A stretch of DNA of 64,000 bases, from NCBI GenBank assembly GCA_023374025.1, contig SIJG01000095.1, positions 376,290-440,289 of the forward strand, written 5' to 3'. Numbering within the stretch: the first letter of the stretch is position 1; each line of letters starts with the position of its first letter. This DNA comes from Heterodera schachtii. Taxonomy: Eukaryota > Nematoda > Chromadorea > Rhabditida > Heteroderidae. A program made the translations under genes and the position numbers. The notes under the pieces are model-generated. The model saw nothing but the letters and a program-made list of their open reading frames with translations, was not told the DNA's origin and did not search any database. Below are positions 33,243-45,362 of the stretch, piece by piece.

Positions 33243-33858
33243 CCAGGCAGTGAGCCTATCTCACACAATTTGGAGAAGCGCATAGAGGATGCGTAAATTT
33301 GGAGAAGCGCAAAGGCCGTAAATTTGGAGAAGCAAAGGCCGCAAATTTGGAGAAGCACAGGCGCACACCTTGAAGAAGCGCAAGCACATGCGCACACATT
33401 GAGAAGCGCAAGCACAGGCGCACACATTGAAGAAGCGCAAGCACAGGCGCACAAATTGAAGAAGCGCAAGCACAGGCGCACGCATGAGGCGCAAATTGAA
33501 AAAGCGCAAATTGAAGAGAGAACTGAGGACGTGCAAGTTGGGGAGGCGCAACTGAGGACGCACAAATTGGACAAGCGCAAATGCTAAGAGCTGCACGAAG
33601 TTGAGGCGAAAATCTCATGAAGCGCAAATGGAAGAGCGCAAAATTGAGCAAGCGCAAGTTGGGAAAGCGCAACAAATTGGGCAGGCGCGAACTGAGACAA
33701 CAGAAGCCAGAAGGCCCAGCAGCAACAGCAACTCAATGGGAAGTGCCAAAAAGTCTGCCGAGGATGCAGACACCACACAAGCGATGGTCATTCCGCAGGG
33801 AATGTCGCAGCTCAGCGAGCTGCGACTGTCCGATGGTCGGACAGTTTCAATGAAATAA
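33243..33858 (+). pseudogene. Repetitive gag-like coding remnant, left arm
   Basis: A degenerate tandem repeat of about 27-30 bp ('gaagaagcgcaagcacaggc') encodes Ala/Gln/Glu/His-rich heptad-like text such as LEEAQAHAH and IEEAQAQAH, suggesting a coiled coil. After a frame change, the frame from 33601 gives HEAQMEERKIEQAQVGKAQQ, a Ser/Asn linker, and ends MSQLSELRLSDGRTVSMK with TAA at 33856-33858. It shows no zinc knuckle or protease, so 'gag-like' comes only from its position after the LTR. It may be a non-autonomous element's own protein. Confidence 0.4.
33803..33842. repeat. Twin perfect hairpins at a coding end (one of five copies)
   Basis: GTCGCAGCTC-AGC-GAGCTGCGAC (10-bp stem) is followed at once by TGTCCGA-TGG-TCGGACA (7-bp stem). 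The same pair stands at 31798-31837, 32137-32176, 34252-34291 (inverted) and 35924-35963 (inverted), the outer copies forming the foldback termini. The bases also encode SQLSELRLSDGRTV of the remnant ORF. Confidence 0.75.
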
Positions 33859-33859
33859 G

Positions 33860-34236
33860 CAAATGAAGGGGAGCGGGGACAAAAAGGGCAACAAAAGGCA
33901 AAAGAAGGGGCAAGGGAAGGGGGGAGTAGGACCCCACGGGTTTTTTGTAACCCGTGGCGCCCTGCGCATCCGGCCCCTCGGGTTTTTTGTAGCTACACAC
34001 AACAAATTAATTAATAAGCAATGGGGTGATCATTCGGGGTTTTTCTTCCTTCTGTTCGTTGGGCATCGCTGTTGCGGCTGGTTCTTCACATGCGTTCGTT
34101 GGCTGAATCGGGCTCTTTTTGCCGTTCCATCGGGTGACATTTGCGCAGACGGGTGTTGCCGCTGGTTTTCGTCACGCCATTTTGCCCCTTCTTTTGCCTT
34201 TTGTTGCCCTTTTTGTCCCCGCTCCCCTTCATTTGC
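33860..34236. repeat. Centre (loop) of the foldback, rearranged
   Basis: The left-arm 3' unit is cut at about 33912 and joined to a second copy of the first hairpin (33934-33957) and a truncated copy of the second (33975-33991). It then switches directly to the inverted LTR start and 3' unit of the right arm. Such jumps fit template switching during reverse transcription or replication, or an assembly junction. Confidence 0.6.
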
Positions 34237-34850
34237 TTATTTCATTGAAACTGTCCGACCATCGGACAGTCGCAGCTCGCTGAGCTGCGACATTCCCGGC
34301 GGAATGACCAGCGCTTGTGTGGTGTCTGCATCCTCGGCAGACTTTTTGGCACTTCCCATTGAGTTGCTGTTGCTGCTGGGCCTTCTGGCTTCTGTTGTCT
34401 CAGTTCGCGCCTGCCCAATTTGTTGGGCTTTCCCAACTTGCGCTTGCTCAATTTTGCGGTCTTCCATTTGCGCTTCATGCGATTTTCGCCTCAACTTCGT
34501 GCAGCTCTTAGCATTTGCGCTTGTCCAATTTGTGCGTCCTCAGTTGCGCCTCCCCAACTTGCACGTCCTCAGTTCTCTCTTCAATTTGCGCTTTTTCAAT
34601 TTGCGCCTCATGCGTGCGCCTGAGCTTGCGCTTCTTCAATTTGTGCGCCTGTGCTTGCGCTTCTTCAATGTGTGCGCCTGTGCTTGCGCTTCTCAATGTG
34701 TGCGCATGTGCTTGCGCTTCTTCAAGGTGTGCGCCTGTGCTTCTCCAAATTTGCGGCCTTTGCTTCTCCAAATTTACGGCCTTTGCGCTTCTCCAAATTT
34801 ACGCATCCTCTATGCGCTTCTCCAAATTGTGTGAGATAGGCTCACTGCCT
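34237..34850 (-). pseudogene. Repetitive gag-like coding remnant, right arm
   Basis: This is the mirror copy of 33243-33858, with the same frame change and a few substitutions (for example ALVIPPGMSQL instead of AMVIPQGMSQL). The stop is TTA on the plus strand at 34237-34239. The small number of differences indicates a recent inverted duplication. Confidence 0.4.
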
Positions 34851-35067
34851 GGTTTGTGGGGCTCTGCACTGTGTCCCCTGACGAATACGCATCTTTGCTA
34901 TGCGCTTTCCAAATGCTCCTCTTTGAATGTCTCCTCAATTGGCGCTTCATCAATTGCGCATCTTCAGTTTTGCCGCTTGTTCAATTGGCTCGGCACACTG
35001 ACGTTTGGAGGGTCGGCCCAATGCCACCCTTTGAGTTGCGGGTTCTCTGCCCCGAACGATTAGCGCG

Positions 35068-35394
35068 CCTCAGGTTACAAAAAACCTGAGGGGCTATAGG
35101 CGCGGAACACGAGGTACGGTACTGAGGGCGCGGAACACACCGGCGCAAATACAAGGCGACTCGGGTTACGAAAAGCCCGAGTGGCCGAACGGGCGCGAGC
35201 GAATGGGAGCAGACGATTGGGAGGAAGCGCGGAATGGGATGAGGCGCGGCGGAACGGGAGGCGGCGCGGAATTTGGCGCCCTGGGTTACAAAAAACCCAA
35301 GGGACCGGAAAGCGCGGAAAGGGAGGCGCCTCGGGTTACAAAAAACCCGAGGGGCCGGATGCGCAGGGCGCCACGGGTTACAAAAAACCCGTGG
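35068..35394 (-). repeat. Array of five hairpins, right arm
   Basis: This is the reverse-complement copy of the left array: 35068-35091, about 35159-35182, 35279-35302, 35329-35352 and 35371-35394. The hairpin near 35160 has one extra T in the loop; the stems are the same as in the left arm. Confidence 0.7.
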
Positions 35395-35467
35395 GGTCCT
35401 ACTCCCCCCTTCCCTACCAAATCTCCAAAAACCCCACCAAAGTTTTGTCCCTGCCAGGGTCGCCACT

Positions 35468-35675
35468 TGTTGCGGCTCGGCCCACGAGCCGCAACGGGAC
35501 GGTTCGTCGTCCATGGTTCGGGGTGGGGGTAGGAGAGGAAGGAGAGGGGGAGGGGCTACCGAATACCCAATTGCTGGGTTTTTTCTCTTTATTCGGTGTA
35601 CGATCGGAGCCACTGAAATGAACAATTTACGGGGCTTAAATACGATCGAAAATGGTGGGGCTACACACAATAACA
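35468..35675 (-). repeat. LTR-like repeat, right arm
   Basis: Inverted copy of the 32424-32628 repeat. It keeps three bases lost on the left (TGTTATTGTGTGTAG at its start), and the GGCGACC-type motif lies beyond its TGTTG end on the plus strand. Confidence 0.55.
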
Positions 35676-35964
35676 AATTAATTAATGAGCAATGGGGTGA
35701 TCATTCGGGGTTTTTCTTCCTTCTGTTCGTTGGGCATCGCTGTTGCGGCTGGTTCTTCACATGCGTTCGTTGGCTGAATCGGGCTCTTTTTGCCGTTCCA
35801 TCGGGTGACATTTGCGCAGACGGGTGTTGCCGCTGGTTTTCGTCACGCCATTTTGCTCCTTTTTGCCCATTTTTGTTTCCCTTTTTGTGCCCGCATCCCT
35901 TCTTTTGCTCATTTCGTTGAAACTGTCCGACCATCGGACAGTCGCAGCTCGCTGAGCTGCGACA

Positions 35965-38146
35965 GTTTTCTATTTAAATGCATAGGCATTTGTTTATTAT
36001 ACAATGAATTATTGGCGCTTTTTTCGTTTTTAAGCCCAAAAAGGCTCATAAACTGAGGATTAACGACCTTTGCCAACTTTAGTTTTAATAATTTATTTTA
36101 TTTTTCAGAAATGTATCAATTTTTTGTCGTTTATGTTTTTATTTGTTCTAATTTTATATTTATATCAGGGTTTACAAGTTTTTTTTCAAAATAATAAAAA
36201 AATGGGTGAAAAACTAAGATTTGGACCCCAAAAATAAGATTTTTTCTTAATATGCCAATGATTTATTGGCGCTTTTTTCGTTTTTTACCATCAATAAAAG
36301 ACTTTTAAAATGAGAATTAACGCCGTGACCAACTAATAGAAAATATAATTTTAGAAAATCTTATCTTTATTTATACTTTATTGGACGTACTATTTTTTAT
36401 AATAAAAATTAATATCCCACTTGTATTTTTACAAAATAATTAGACTTTGATAGAATAAAAAAAAAGTTAAAAAATATTAAAAGTATAACATTATTATTTT
36501 TAGTGTTATATGAATTTAAAGTGTTAAATAAAATCACATTTCGTAATTAATTCTAATGTGGCGTTTATTTATTCGTTGTTCCCTTCTTTTTTAAGCTTAC
36601 CGTATTTTCTCTAATTATATGCTCGTCTCCATTAATCTATCCGTCTTTCGAAATGGTATTTTTATTAAGATCTATAATATTTTTTGTTTTTTAAATAAAT
36701 ATTTCTTTTTAATCGCTTCTTTCACAAAAATAATATATATAATTATTTTTGGCTATATTCAATTATTGTTTTTCTTTTAATTTTCTGTTTAATATTTTCA
36801 AAGTGCTATTTCTAATAAGAATTTTTATAAGATTTTTTTTTGATTTTTAAATCACTTCTTTCACAAAAATAATAATAAATATTAGTTATTCAAATGCTTT
36901 TTGTATTTATTTTTTATTAGTAATAATAATAACATCTCGTTTTCCCTCTTCATTTCGAGTTGTCACTGCGGTGTAGGAGCGGATTTGGTTTTTTATATTT
37001 AATAATTTATTTATAGCTATTCTTTTCTTCATAAAAATTCAGCTTATTAATTATAAATTAATTTTATCCGTAAATTTAATCAAAATTTTACAATTTTTTG
37101 ACCAAAGTAAATTTTAAAAAAATTGTCATTTTGGCATTTCTGCCATGAATAATTGGCTTATTTGATTTTTATTTAATTATAGGTAATTTAATTTTGCTAC
37201 TTCATTTATTCAGTTTTTTTTTAAATTGTCATTAAAAATATTACATCAAGAAATTAATGCTTAAAGGTAGGTGTCCGGGATGTGACTTGTCTCAGAAAAG
37301 ACTAGAGCGAGAGTTTGGCGAGAGGTGATAATCCCAAAAATCACGAGAGTTGGCGAGAGACGAGAGACAAGAGTTGTGCCACCCCTGGTAGGTTTATAGG
37401 TCTAATGATTTTTGGCGTCATTTTTGCCGTATATACAAATTAAATTCTTTTAGTTTTTTAATATTTGAATTATTTATAAGTGCTATTCTTTAAATAAATA
37501 TTTTATTAATTTGTTTTATTAATTTGTGGCATATTTTTTAATAAATTATTTCTTTAAAATCACTTATTTTCTTTTTTCCAATGATATAACATTTTATGCT
37601 TTTTTTGTATTTTAATTATAAAAATTTTTGTAAAATTATACGTCCTGAAATGTTTTTATTAGCAAAGCTTTCGGTTTATATTTATTTGCTTACTTATTAT
37701 GTTGTATGTGTTAATATTTTTCAATTTTCAATCACCATAAATATATTTATGTTTTTATTAATTACTAAAAGCATATTCGTTTTCTTTTTTAATTATTATT
37801 TATTAAATTATGATTAATTCCCCATTCTTTTCATTAAACATACATTTTGCGTGACCAATTTTTATTTGAAAATGAACTTAAAAATTACAATTTAATATCA
37901 TTTTTTTAAAGTTTGTTTTTTTCATAATTTATTAAAGTAAATTGCTAAAAAGTTTTATTCCGCTCCAGAGCTTTAATATGAATAAATGAATTTGTTTTAA
38001 TTTTTCATCAGTTTTGAAAAAAAAAATCCAAAATTAAAAAAAAATTATGTTTGTTTATCGATTTTAGTTTTTTATTAGTTTTCATATTTTATTAAAAATT
38101 CTCTCGGTTTCTTGAATTGTGTTACTCGGTACTTGGTTGAAATTTT
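35965..38146. other. AT-rich desert, first part
   Basis: No reading frame with protein-like composition was seen on either strand. A direct repeat 'attggcgcttttttcgttttt' occurs at about 36010 and 36267, and a G-rich island (37265-37395, 'gagagttggcgagagacgag') may be a short insertion. The first AATCTCGT-type motif (written CATCTCGT) is at 36933. Confidence 0.6.
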
Positions 38147-38574
38147 GGTGCTATGTCAACCGACGAAAAGTGCAAATTTTGCGACCGACGAAAAGTGCAA
38201 AATTTGCCAAAATTTTGACTAAATCAACTCATAACTTTTCTTAGACCAAATCAAATTTCACATTCTTGGTATCATACGATATCCCTTGAATTGCGCTATT
38301 AGCTTGCCAAATTAAAAAAAATTTATCATGTTCAAAAGTTATGACAATTTTTACAGTTTTTTGGCTTGAACTTTTGTAAAGCTTAATAAAAAAAATTTTG
38401 AATTTGGCAAGCTAATAGAGCAATTCAAGGCTATTGTATGATACCAAGATTGTACAATTGGGTTGCGTCTAAGCAAAGTTATGAGTTGATTTAGTCAAAT
38501 TTTGGCAAATTTTGCACTTTTCCTCGGTCGCCCAAATTTGCACTTTTCGTCGGTCGACCCACCACAGAAATTTT
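38139..38574. mobile_element. TIR element of about 410 bp in the desert
   Basis: The left arm from 38155 reads GTCAACCGACGAAAAGTGCA and the right arm ends TGCACTTTTCGTCGGTCGAC at 38558. The arms are about 90 bp, each with two copies of CCGACGAAAAGTGC (one degenerate), and continue through 'gactaaatcaactcataact'. GAAATTTT lies on both sides (38139-38146, 38567-38574) and may be the target duplication. There is no coding capacity. Confidence 0.6.
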
Positions 38575-41500
38575 GCTTAATTTTCATTTGTTTGTTCAAA
38601 AAAACTACCCGACATTTGGGGATTATTAATGATTTCATTAAAATTTTATAATATGAAAATAAGGTATGTCTTTAAATTATCTTTTTTAAATATTCTTCCA
38701 TCTAATTAAAAATTTAAAAAAATTAGTTTATTTTAAGATTATAATGAAATTTAATTTATTTTTCTTGAATAACACAGAATTAAAAGAATTCAAAAAAAAA
38801 TTAATTTTTTTTATTTAAATATTTCATTTAAATGTTTCTCTCTTTTATTATTCATCTTTATTTACTTCTCGCTCGGTTAAGGTTATAGCTCAATAATTCT
38901 TTGGCAGAATAAATTCTTATTTATATTGTGTCTTAATAATTTCATATAAACTTTTAAAAAATTTTTGATTATGCGGGCTTTACTTGCGTAATTTATTGGT
39001 TTTATGTATTTATATTTTATTAAACAATCTCGTCGATTATCTTGTTCTTGTATGGATGGTTCCATGCTTTTACTATTTTTTATGATTTTAAAAATATTAT
39101 TCAGTTTTGTTTTGTTTAAATAATTACTATCCAACATGAACTTATAAGCTAACTACTCACAAGTGTGTGGGTATCATGCAAAAAAATGTATTATTATTTT
39201 TCAAGAAAAATATTTTAATTTTTATACTTTTATCTTTTTGATGTTTATAAAATTTGTTAAGTTTTTTACAACAATTTAAGTAAGAATCAAATTGAGTTAG
39301 TTTCTGTTTTTTATTATAGAAATTTTAATGCCACTTTTGAATAAATGAAAAAATAGAAGTATATCTTCAATAGGAAAACTATTAAAAAAAATTTTTTTAT
39401 TAAAATTTATGTAATTAGTTTATTTTTAATATATTTATTTTATTTTCCTCTCCTTTATCAATCATCATTTATTTTCTTCTTGTCATCTTTCCGATATTTT
39501 TTTTTTTAAATTTCAGAAGATTATTTTTTAATTTATAATTTTAATTGGTTCATTTTTTGTTATATAAGCAAATAAAAAAACTATTCTTAAGATTAAAATA
39601 AAAATTAAAACAATGTTTATTTGTCGTATTATGGTCTTTTAATTTATTTATCGATAAAAATTTTTTTTGGCTTTTTTTCAACTAATTATTTTTTATCAAA
39701 TTTATTTATTACAACATTTTTCAGTTTATTTCTCATCTCATTTTTTTGTAGAATAATCTTTACTTTTCTCACTTGGTTCAATTCCAGCACGGAGATTAAA
39801 TTTAGTTTAATTGTTTCATTTGTCACATAGTAATATAATATTTTCATAAATAAATAACAACTTTCTTTATTGACTTCAGTTATTACTAATAAAGGCATTA
39901 TCACGTACAGCGTAATTATTATTTAAATTTTATTAATAAATTAAATAATTAATAATGAATGCTCTTGAAGCTCGAAACAAAAGCCAACAAGTACAGGCAA
40001 TAGAAAGGCGAGAGATAACCCATTTGGGTCCGGCGGTGTCGATAGGCCACCGGGAAAATTTTTGTGATTTTTAATGAGCTTTGTTGAAAGATTTTCACCA
40101 AAAATAATCAAATTTTTTTTCTTGTCTTCTGCTGGTTTTGTTTTATGAACAAATTTTTTTTTTCTTAAATTTATTTTAAATTTTCCACGCTTTTTTACTC
40201 TTTATCTTTATATATCTTTGTTTTTTTGCTTTTTCATTGATTGGATATTTTAATATATTATAAATGTAATAAAATTAGTCTTTAAAATAAATTTAGATAA
40301 AAAAAAGAATTAATATAAGAAATAAAAATTACTTTAATAATCTTTACAATTAAAACATGACGGTAAATAGATAATCTTTTTTGCTTCAGTAGGAATTCGA
40401 ATCTGTCTTGTTCTTCATATTTTGGTAATTTTAGAATTTATTGAATAGAGAGCACTTTTTGGTTATAAAATTTACATTTTTAGTTTTTCAAATGATTTGG
40501 TAAGTAATTTTATTTTTTTGTAATGTTTTATTAAGTAAATTAAATAATACTTTTTAATAATATAATGTTTTTAGAAAATCACAATCATTTAATTCTTTTC
40601 AAGATCCTGAATGTTTTTTTCAATCATTTTGATTTTGGCGTATAAATTGTCAATTTATTTAATCTGATTTATGACATGGATTGCTCTTCTTTTTGTCCCA
40701 AAATAACCAAGTATTTTATGGGAATCCGTTGGAGCGGGATTTTGAAATGGCTTGGACCAGGACTTGGAAAATAAAGTAGGCGCAAAGGATTAACTGATTT
40801 TCAATAAAAAAATTTAATACAATAAAGCAAAATAAATTGTTTCGAACGGTTTTTACCGTTACCGCGGTAATTATGTGAATTTACATTTTATACATTTAAT
40901 TATTTTTTGAAAATTGTATTATTCGACTTTTATTTAGCAGTAATATTTAAGGCATTGCCTCGATTTATTTTTCGACAAAAAGCTAAAAATGCATTGAAAT
41001 CACCCCAAAAATATGAAATTTATGACCCTTTATTTATTTATCATACTTTCTTGATCTAATTGACATTTTTTAAATCAAAAAAATTTGTAAATAAACAAAA
41101 AAATTTGTTGGATAATTTTGAGAAAATTTTCCAAATTCTTAGTGGTATATTTTTTTAAAACGTTAGGTCGATGTCTTTACAGGTTGCGCCTAATGTTTTC
41201 TGTTGGAAATATTAATTTTTCTCACCCAAGGTGATAATTTCTTAAATTAATTATCCCATTAATTGCTGTTGGAAATTAATCTTTCGTCAATCTCTAATTT
41301 TCTGCTGTTTTCTTATCCTCCTTTCTCCTATTTTCTCACACTCTCTTGCCCCGTCTCTCTTTTACCGTATCCCCTACTAATTTGTTAATTCGTTGCCTTT
41401 TTATTGGCTGTCGCCTTTGAATTTGCTTCTTTTATCTCACAGTCTTCGATTAATGGCAATATATTTAATTTAATTTTGGAAATTTACTTAATGTATTGAA

Positions 41501-44500
41501 TTATTAATTTTTAGATTATTTTAAATAATGGTTTCATAATTAGTCATTCTTAAATATTTTTATTTTCATTTAAATATTTCATTTATTTTTTTTTAACCAG
41601 TCATATTCATAAATTCATAAATATCTAAATAATCTTTTTTATATTTAAAAATTACTTAACTCATACTTTTAAGATTTGTCAGCTAATAAATCTTTGTAAT
41701 TTCTCATTATATTGCATGCTTTATTGAAGGTCAAGCTTTATTTTATAATTATCAATTTTAAATGATTTTTATCAAAATAAATTTATTTAAATTTCAGCTT
41801 ATTATTGCTTAATTTTTTGGTGATTGTATTATGTTTTAATTTTTTATTTAAACAATCTCGATCTATGGTCCTTGTTTTTTATGATAAATTGCTTCCGTTT
41901 TACTCTTTAAAACGTTAAAGTTTTTTTGTTTTTTATTTTAAATGAATTAAACAAGTTGAATTTTCAAATTTTATAAATTGATTGCTTAAATAAATTAATA
42001 TTTATTTTAAATTTTCGTCTCCTTTCATAATTCTTATAATTCATCCTTTATTCTCTTTTCGTCTAGGTTTGTTGGATAAATTATTTTGTATCTCTAAACG
42101 TTTTGTTTTTTTCTGATTTTATTTTTTCTTTAAAATTTTAATTATAATTTTATCGTCTAACAAATTTTTGAGTATTTCTATAGCTTCTTTTGGGTTTTTT
42201 TTTGCCATTTCAGTTTTTCTGGGCCTGTTTAAGATGCATATTTTAATATTATTCAAATAAGTCCTATTACCAATTATTATTAAGTCATGAATTTATTTTT
42301 TATTATTTTTTCAATTATTTCATTAAAGTTTCATTAAAGTCTTTTTAATATATTTAATCTTCAAAAATCCTATTTTCTAATTTTCCAAAATAAATGTTTG
42401 GTTACTCCTTGCTGATAATAATATTTTCTATTAAATAATTTGAAATTATATGATTTATGTGATAAAAATTTGTTAATTAAAATTGATTAATTGGTTTAGT
42501 TTGTAATTTTTATGTTAAATTAAACTTTTTTATTCTGTATGTTTCTTCATTTTTATGCGTTCTTGAGGTTAATATTTAAATGTAAATTAAAAAATCTCTG
42601 TGATTTTTAATTATTTTGTTCTTTAATTTTGTTTATAATTTTAATAATTTATTTGTTTTTTATTTCATAATCATGTGTTGTCAGATCATTTTCTTTCGGT
42701 GGGTGACCCACAGTTTGATTAAATGTTTTTTATGAATCATTTCATTTTGTGCTTTTTAAATTTAGTGTTTACATTTTGCCAACTGAAACAATTACATAAG
42801 CCAAAATCATCCATTTCGCAAAATAAGTCAATATCGGACATTTGCCCCTTCACTTCTTTTTTTTGTGTCAATTTTTGTTTTTCTATCAAAACAACAAAAA
42901 GAAAAAATTCAGATTCCAATAAGAATGGCTGTAGTTTCTACATTTTTTCCTTGTTTTATATCATATTATGTTTATATTTATATCATGATAGTCTTGCTAA
43001 TAATTCAATGTTTTTTTACGTAATTTTTTTTATTAAACTGTCTCGTCGTAGAGTTTTCTTTCTTTCTTTATGATAACTTGCTGCAGTTTTGCTATTTTTT
43101 ATTTATTATTAACTTTGTATTGTTTTAGTAATTATTTTCTGATTTTTCTTTTTGTTTATTAAGTTTTTTTTTATGAAATTATATCATAATTGTTGATTTT
43201 TCAGGTGATTTTATTGCTTTTTCGACTTAATTTTTGCATTTGTTCTGCTAAATATTTCTTTCTATTTTTACTGATTGGCTTGCGCCACGTTGACCTGATC
43301 ATTCCATCAGGGTGACCTAAAAACCAAAAAATGGCTTGGAATAGGGAAAATTTTGGGGAAAAAATCCTAGTGGACTGAAAAAAATCTGTGTGATTATTCT
43401 ATCCCATTAAATTTTTGTTGTGATTTTAATTAATTGTATCAATCTTTTTATTGGTGATGATATAATTCAAATTAAAAAATAATGACTATAATTTAGTCTG
43501 TAATATGTTTTTGAGTGTAAAATTTTTACAGTTCTGTGTCGTACGCAAATCCACCAAAGAATATTTTTTGGTTTTTTGGTAATGTCATATCTTGGAGTTG
43601 CGAGGATAGCTCCTCTCTTTATTTATTTATACGAGACAATTTAAAATTATTTTAACTAGTTTAATTATTTTGTATATTTACTCATTTACAAATTATTGCT
43701 TCTAATCTAAAATAGGTTAATTTATTTATAATCCCACTTTTTGTTTAAAAAATTAAATATATTTTTTTTATTATTATATTTCTAACTTTTTTGTTATAAT
43801 TAAACGGTTTTATTTTATTACATAAATAGGAAAAAAAATCAATATGCATTTTATAGTGATATATCAAAGTATGAATATAATAAAACTTTCTGTTTTTCGT
43901 TATTGAATTTAAATAAATTTGTTTTCTTTGTCAAACTTTTGTATTTTTTATATTTTGGTAGAATAAAAGCATTTTGTTTTAAAATTTAGCTTTATTTAGC
44001 TATTTTTAATTGTTGGAAATTTTATTCAATTAAATTATTATGTTATAATTTTCCGTTGTTAAAAATTGATTACTGATATTTCTTTATTTATTTCATGTAT
44101 AGATTCCTGGCGCAGCGATATTTATCTTTCTAGTTTCTTTTTAGAATGGGAATGGATTTGTAACTCAATTATAGAACTGTAATTATTAAAATTAGAAAAA
44201 ATTATTTCATTTCAAATTAAGGCCGAAAATTCAGACTCATGATTTTTTTAAATTTATTTCTTTATGTTTTTTAATACTATGTAAAAATTTTTAAAAATAA
44301 TAAAAATTCATAAAGATAAAAATAAGAGTTAAAATGCGGAAGTTTCTAAAATTTAAAAAAATAATAAAAAAAATTTTAACTTTTTTTTCATTATTTGTAT
44401 AAAAAAATAATGTTTTTGTTTAAACTTATCATTACATTTTTATCTATTTTTTTTTTACTAATTTTTGTTTTATTCCTTATTTTTTCACTTGTGCTGTCCT

Positions 44501-44890
44501 CAATGTAACGCCATTTCGTTTCTTTCAGCCTTTACTGAAAACATTCAATTTGAAAATTAATTTAATTATGTTTAATGAATATACAATTTATGCTCTGTTT
44601 ATTGAAATAGGTATGAAATAATAATCGGTTGATATATAATCTGAAGTTTAATATAAATTTGAATAATAAATTAATTGCTTTAATCTTATTAGAATAATTA
44701 CAGAAAAAAATTCAAAATAAAATTTTTTTTTTAAATTTGTTTCATTTTATTTTTTACATATTAAATCATTTGCATTATATTTTTATTTATTTAATTCTTT
44801 ACAGATAATATTTAACGTATTTATTTTATGCGAGAAATTACACTAAATATTTATTTAAGGATGATTCATGAGTTCATAGTATACTACATA
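38575..44890. other. AT-rich desert, second part
   Basis: Plus-strand T exceeds A and G+C is very low. Recurring sub-motifs are AATCTCG at 39026, 41854 and (as TGTCTCG) 43039, each followed by C/T-rich text and a TATGAT box. A GC-richer piece at 41330-41450 and another at 43270-43390 are not coding. A remnant of the GGTCCGGCGGTG motif lies at 40026-40053. No gene can be supported. Confidence 0.55.
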
Positions 44891-45362
44891 GGGTGTAACT
44901 AAGTTTCCGCACAAATTATTTAAGCCCCGTAATCTTTGCACTTATTTTAATAATTCTTTTTATGTTTTATTTATTTTGTTACTTGATGGTATTGAAAAAT
45001 GCCGTTTTTGGAGACCACTTTCAGACTTGGCTCTCCAATAATTCAATTTTTTAGGAATTAAAATTCTTTTTGTATTCTTATAGTCCTAATTTTGCTCTAC
45101 TTAATCAGTATTCTCTGGCTCTGTATTTCTTTTATTTTTCTTTAAATCAGCCATCAAAAATACCTATCTCGAAAATGACCATTTTTGCTTTATTAACTCT
45201 AACTCCTTAAATATTTTATATTGGGATTGATCTTTTACTTGAATAATGACAACATATTATTGATAATAATGATGAGTATTTCGGATCATGATTATGATTG
45301 TTGAATTTATATTTAAAAAATTTTTTAAAAAAAAGTTCTGCGGAAACTTATGTTACACCCTA
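44889..45362. mobile_element. Mariner-like MITE (TA target site)
   Basis: The element (44891-45360) starts GGGTGTAACTAAGTTTCCGC and ends GCGGAAACTTATGTTACACCC, with TA on each side. TIRs of about 22 bp plus a TA duplication fit the Tc1/mariner superfamily. The interior of about 430 bp is AT-rich and has no transposase. Confidence 0.75.

Larger units (their letters stand above)
31793..35968. mobile_element. 4.2-kb foldback element made of rearranged LTR-retrotransposon parts
   Basis: The structure 31797-35964 starts TGTCGCAGCTCAGCGAGCTG and ends CAGCTCGCTGAGCTGCGACA, with a possible 4-bp direct repeat GTTT on both sides (31793-31796, 35965-35968). The left arm (to about 33858) and right arm (from about 34237) are near-identical in reverse complement over about 1.7 kb. 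The left arm holds one extra unit (about 32104-32427) and the centre (33860-34236) is rearranged. Each arm contains, in element order, an LTR-like repeat, a primer-binding-like motif, an array of hairpins, a repetitive coding region and a 3' unit. Part of the long ORFs on either strand are mirror or antisense readings. No reverse transcriptase or integrase was found, so any movement would be non-autonomous. Confidence 0.75.

Noticed and set aside
33863..34834. 323-codon open frame across the foldback centre
   Set aside because: It reads the 3' unit and the gag-like remnant in antisense and crosses the rearranged centre; its composition is that of reverse-strand text.
32080..35920. Several 110-247 codon frames in the foldback arms with VTKNP or FFVT repeats
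   Set aside because: They are mirror images of each other and translate the hairpin loops in multiple frames; no family match.
39621..39830. 69-codon hydrophobic frame in the desert
   Set aside because: Phe/Leu/Ile/Ser runs are what T-rich DNA gives by chance; no start context or neighbours.
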